Made by a program: the position numbers and the translations under genes | Assembly (NCBI GenBank): GCA_019310745.1 | Contig: JAFDDS010000036.1 | Location: 1-6,842 of the forward strand | DNA from: Deltaproteobacteria bacterium | GTDB lineage: Bacteria > Desulfobacterota > DSM-4660 > Desulfatiglandales > B25-G16 | Length of the DNA stretch: 6,842 nt | Direction: 5' to 3' | Part shown: one piece after another, positions 5,008-6,842 of the stretch | Layout: each line of letters opens with the position of its first letter | Numbering within the stretch: position 1 is the stretch's first letter | The notes under the pieces: model-generated | The model's database searches: none | What the model was told of the DNA's origin: nothing | Seen by the model: only the letters and a program-made list of their open reading frames with translations

Positions 5008-6666
5008 ATGTTGGAAGGTTTCGTCCCATACCCAGAATCATTTGTAGAGAAATATACCGAAAAGGGATATTGGGTTAATAAATCGCTCGGGGAAGAATTT
5101 GATGAATTTGTGAATAAATACAGTGTCCGGGTAGCACTTGCCTGTCAGGGTGAGTATGTCACCTATCGCGAGTTAGGTGAAAGAGTCAATCGTTTGGCCC
5201 TCCATTTTGTTGATATTGGCTTGAAGACCTATGACAGGGCCATCTTCCAATTGCCTAATGAACTGGAATTTGTATATTGTTACTGGGCTTGCACAAAAAT
5301 AGGTGTTATACCGATTTCTGCCCTTCCGCCCCATCAGGACGCGGAAATCTCCTTTTTTTCCAGGTTTACAAAGGCCAGAGCGCATTTTATTCCTTCAGCT
5401 TTTCGGAAATTTTCGCATCAAGAGCTGTCCCGGAAAATCCGAAAAAAAGAACCGACCCTTGAATTTACCTTCGTATCAGGGGATGGGGTAGATCATGACT
5501 TTATTTCAATTACAGAACTGCTAAATGACAAAATCGAAGAACGCATTCCGGTTGACTCTTTAAAGGAGTATCGCCCTGACCCCATGGAACCGGCCATATT
5601 TCAGCTATCAGGAGGAACGACAGGGGTTCCCAAGATCATCCCAAGGACGCACAATGACTATAGTCTCAATTTTAAGCGGGCCGCGGAAATAACAAATGTC
5701 AGCAAGGATTCGGTAATAGGGATAGCCATTCCGGTTAATCATAATTTCGCCCTAAGCTGCCCCGGGTTATTGGGAATTCTCTATAATGGCGGAAAGGTTG
5801 TGCTGATTCCTTCCACAAGAACCAATGATGTCTTAGCAGCTATCCAGAAAGAAAGAATCACGATTATGCCCACTCCTCCTGCTCTGTTAATACGATGGAT
5901 GGAGGCTGAGGAGCTGTCAAAGTACGATATAAGCTCCCTGGACGTTGTCCTTGCGGGGGGCTCAAGATTGAACCCTGAAGTTGCAAAAAAAATAAAGCCC
6001 ATACTGGGCTGTGATTATCACCAGAACCTGGGAATGGCTGAAGGCATGCTTTTCTGGAGCCGAAGAGGTGACTTGGAGGATATCCTTTTAAATACCCAGG
6101 GCGCGCCCATGGTCGCTGATGACGAGCTCAGAGTGGTCGACCAAGGTGAGAAGGGAGTTCCTTTTGGAGAGCCCGGGGAACTATTAGTTAGAGGGCCTTA
6201 CACCATAAGAGGGTATTACAACTCAACAGAGTATAACAAAAAAGCCTTTACTAAAGATGGTTTTTATCGGACAGGTGATGTGGTGAGGCTATATAAGGAT
6301 CGTTATGTGAGTGTCGAGGGCCGAATAAAAGATACCATTAACAGAGGAGGGGAAAAGATCAGTGCGGAGGAAGTCGAAAACCATATCCTTGCCCACCCTA
6401 AAGTCGAAAACTGCGCATACGTTGCTATGCCCGATCCCGTGCTGGAGGAAAAAGGATGTGCCTTTGTCAAGACAAAGGCACATCGGAAATTATCGTTCGA
6501 TGAACTCATTGCTTTTCTCCAGGAAGAAAGACATATTGCGGTCTTTAAATTGCCTGAACGTCTGGAGCTTTGTCAAGAATTTCCCATGACCAAGATTGGC
6601 AAAATCGATAAGAAAGAACTCAGGAGAAAAATTACTAAAAAGTTAGAAGAAGAAGACAAGAAATAG
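5008..6666 (+). CDS. EntE/DhbE-family aryl-acid adenylating enzyme, probably an aryl-CoA ligase
   Basis: This 552-residue protein belongs to the ANL superfamily and activates a small aromatic acid with ATP to an acyl-adenylate, then probably transfers it to CoA. It resembles EntE/DhbE (about 536-540 residues) throughout: YTEKGYW near the N-terminus, the ATP loop SGGTTGVPK (201-209), IPRTHNDY (211-218), GMAEG (342-346), RGPYTIRGYY (395-404), TGD (422-424), INRGGEKIS (444-452) and the catalytic Lys532 in TKIGK. Substrate-pocket positions by alignment to DhbE as I recall it: Asn246 (N235), Phe247 (Y236), Cys251 (S240), Ser319 (A308), Asn340 (V329), Leu348 (V337). Cys and Leu at the S240 and V337 positions are associated with salicylate rather than 2,3-dihydroxybenzoate activation. 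No carrier protein or NRPS gene is nearby, and the adjacent molybdenum enzyme favours a catabolic CoA ligase. AAAGGGAGA precedes the ATG at good spacing. A long palindrome lies in its 3' part. Confidence 0.88.
   Translation: MLEGFVPYPESFVEKYTEKGYWVNKSLGEEFDEFVNKYSVRVALACQGEYVTYRELGERVNRLALHFVDIGLKTYDRAIFQLPNELEFVYCYWACTKIGVIPISALPPHQDAEISFFSRFTKARAHFIPSAFRKFSHQELSRKIRKKEPTLEFTFVSGDGVDHDFISITELLNDKIEERIPVDSLKEYRPDPMEPAIFQLSGGTTGVPKIIPRTHNDYSLNFKRAAEITNVSKDSVIGIAIPVNHNFALSCPGLLGILYNGGKVVLIPSTRTNDVLAAIQKERITIMPTPPALLIRWMEAEELSKYDISSLDVVLAGGSRLNPEVAKKIKPILGCDYHQNLGMAEGMLFWSRRGDLEDILLNTQGAPMVADDELRVVDQGEKGVPFGEPGELLVRGPYTIRGYYNSTEYNKKAFTKDGFYRTGDVVRLYKDRYVSVEGRIKDTINRGGEKISAEEVENHILAHPKVENCAYVAMPDPVLEEKGCAFVKTKAHRKLSFDELIAFLQEERHIAVFKLPERLELCQEFPMTKIGKIDKKELRRKITKKLEEEDKK
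6455..6484. repeat. Perfect 14-bp-arm palindrome inside the ligase gene
   Basis: GATGTGCCTTTGTC (6455-6468) is exactly complementary to GACAAAGGCACATC (6471-6484), with only AA between them. It encodes residues around CAFVKTKAH (484-492) in the C-terminal lid domain, a region that varies in this family. The mRNA could form a very stable hairpin there, and the DNA could extrude a cruciform. No conserved protein motif forces this symmetry. Confidence 0.75.
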
Positions 6667-6842
6667 ACATAAATAACCACGAATCGAGGCATTTGCGATC
6701 TAGCAGATTGGAAGTGATCAAGTCGGATATGCTGACCACCGCCAATTGCGAGAAGACCATGAAGTTTTTGATTCTAATAGGGAAAGGATAATCTTTTTCA
6801 GACCAGCAGACATTATCTTCTGGGAGAAGGCCTCTTCACGCC
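6667..6842. other. Downstream flank without a supported gene
   Basis: After the ligase stop there is no clear terminator. A plus-strand frame is open from about 6703 to the window end but lacks a start codon with a ribosome binding site. A minus-strand frame from the right edge to a TGA at 6718-6720 spans 40 codons and could be the 3' end of a convergent gene. Both read the same short stretch and neither has a recognisable motif. Confidence 0.4.

Noticed and set aside
5008..6666. Siderophore biosynthesis role (2,3-dihydroxybenzoate-AMP ligase, EntE) for the adenylating enzyme
   Set aside because: No other enterobactin or bacillibactin gene or carrier protein is in the window, and the pocket residues differ from 2,3-dihydroxybenzoate enzymes at several positions.

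Overview
The window carries an aromatic- or heteroaromatic-acid module of the kind found in anaerobic bacteria. Three adjacent genes encode a molybdenum hydroxylase of the xanthine dehydrogenase (XDH) family. They are followed by a separately spaced gene for an EntE/DhbE-type aryl-acid adenylating enzyme. Moderate GC content, strong AGGAGG-like ribosome binding sites, the split three-subunit enzyme and the lack of any siderophore or NRPS gene suggest an anaerobic degrader. Desulfobacterota, a syntroph or a clostridial relative would all fit, but this is inference and no taxonomic marker is present.

Layout: 1-71 is the 3' end of an upstream gene, closed by a good intrinsic terminator (58-85). 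72-707 is a long region without a convincing gene; it holds two inverted repeats and a possible gene scrap on the minus strand. 708-3002 encodes the molybdopterin-binding large subunit, 2993-3886 the FAD-binding medium subunit and 3923-4399 the two-[2Fe-2S] small subunit. The first two genes overlap by 10 bp and the third follows after 36 bp, so the three look like one transcript. 4400-5007 is a 608-bp gap with several hairpins, a possible terminator and a possible promoter. 5008-6666 is the aryl-acid ligase. 6667-6842 has no supported gene.

Working model (inference): the ligase activates a small aromatic acid, most likely a 2-hydroxyaryl or similar ortho-substituted acid, to its CoA thioester. 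The molybdenum enzyme then hydroxylates or reductively dehydroxylates that thioester. The arrangement recalls 4-hydroxybenzoate-CoA ligase with 4-hydroxybenzoyl-CoA reductase (Hcr), and 2-furoyl-CoA synthetase with 2-furoyl-CoA dehydrogenase (Hmf). It is not a standard Hcr, because the medium subunit lacks the [4Fe-4S] insertion typical of HcrB. The ligase pocket has the Cys and Leu associated with salicylate-activating enzymes plus an unusual Asn. A salicylyl-CoA (2-hydroxybenzoyl-CoA) route is therefore the most interesting hypothesis, but it is unproven. A perfect 14-bp-arm palindrome inside the ligase gene is a further oddity.
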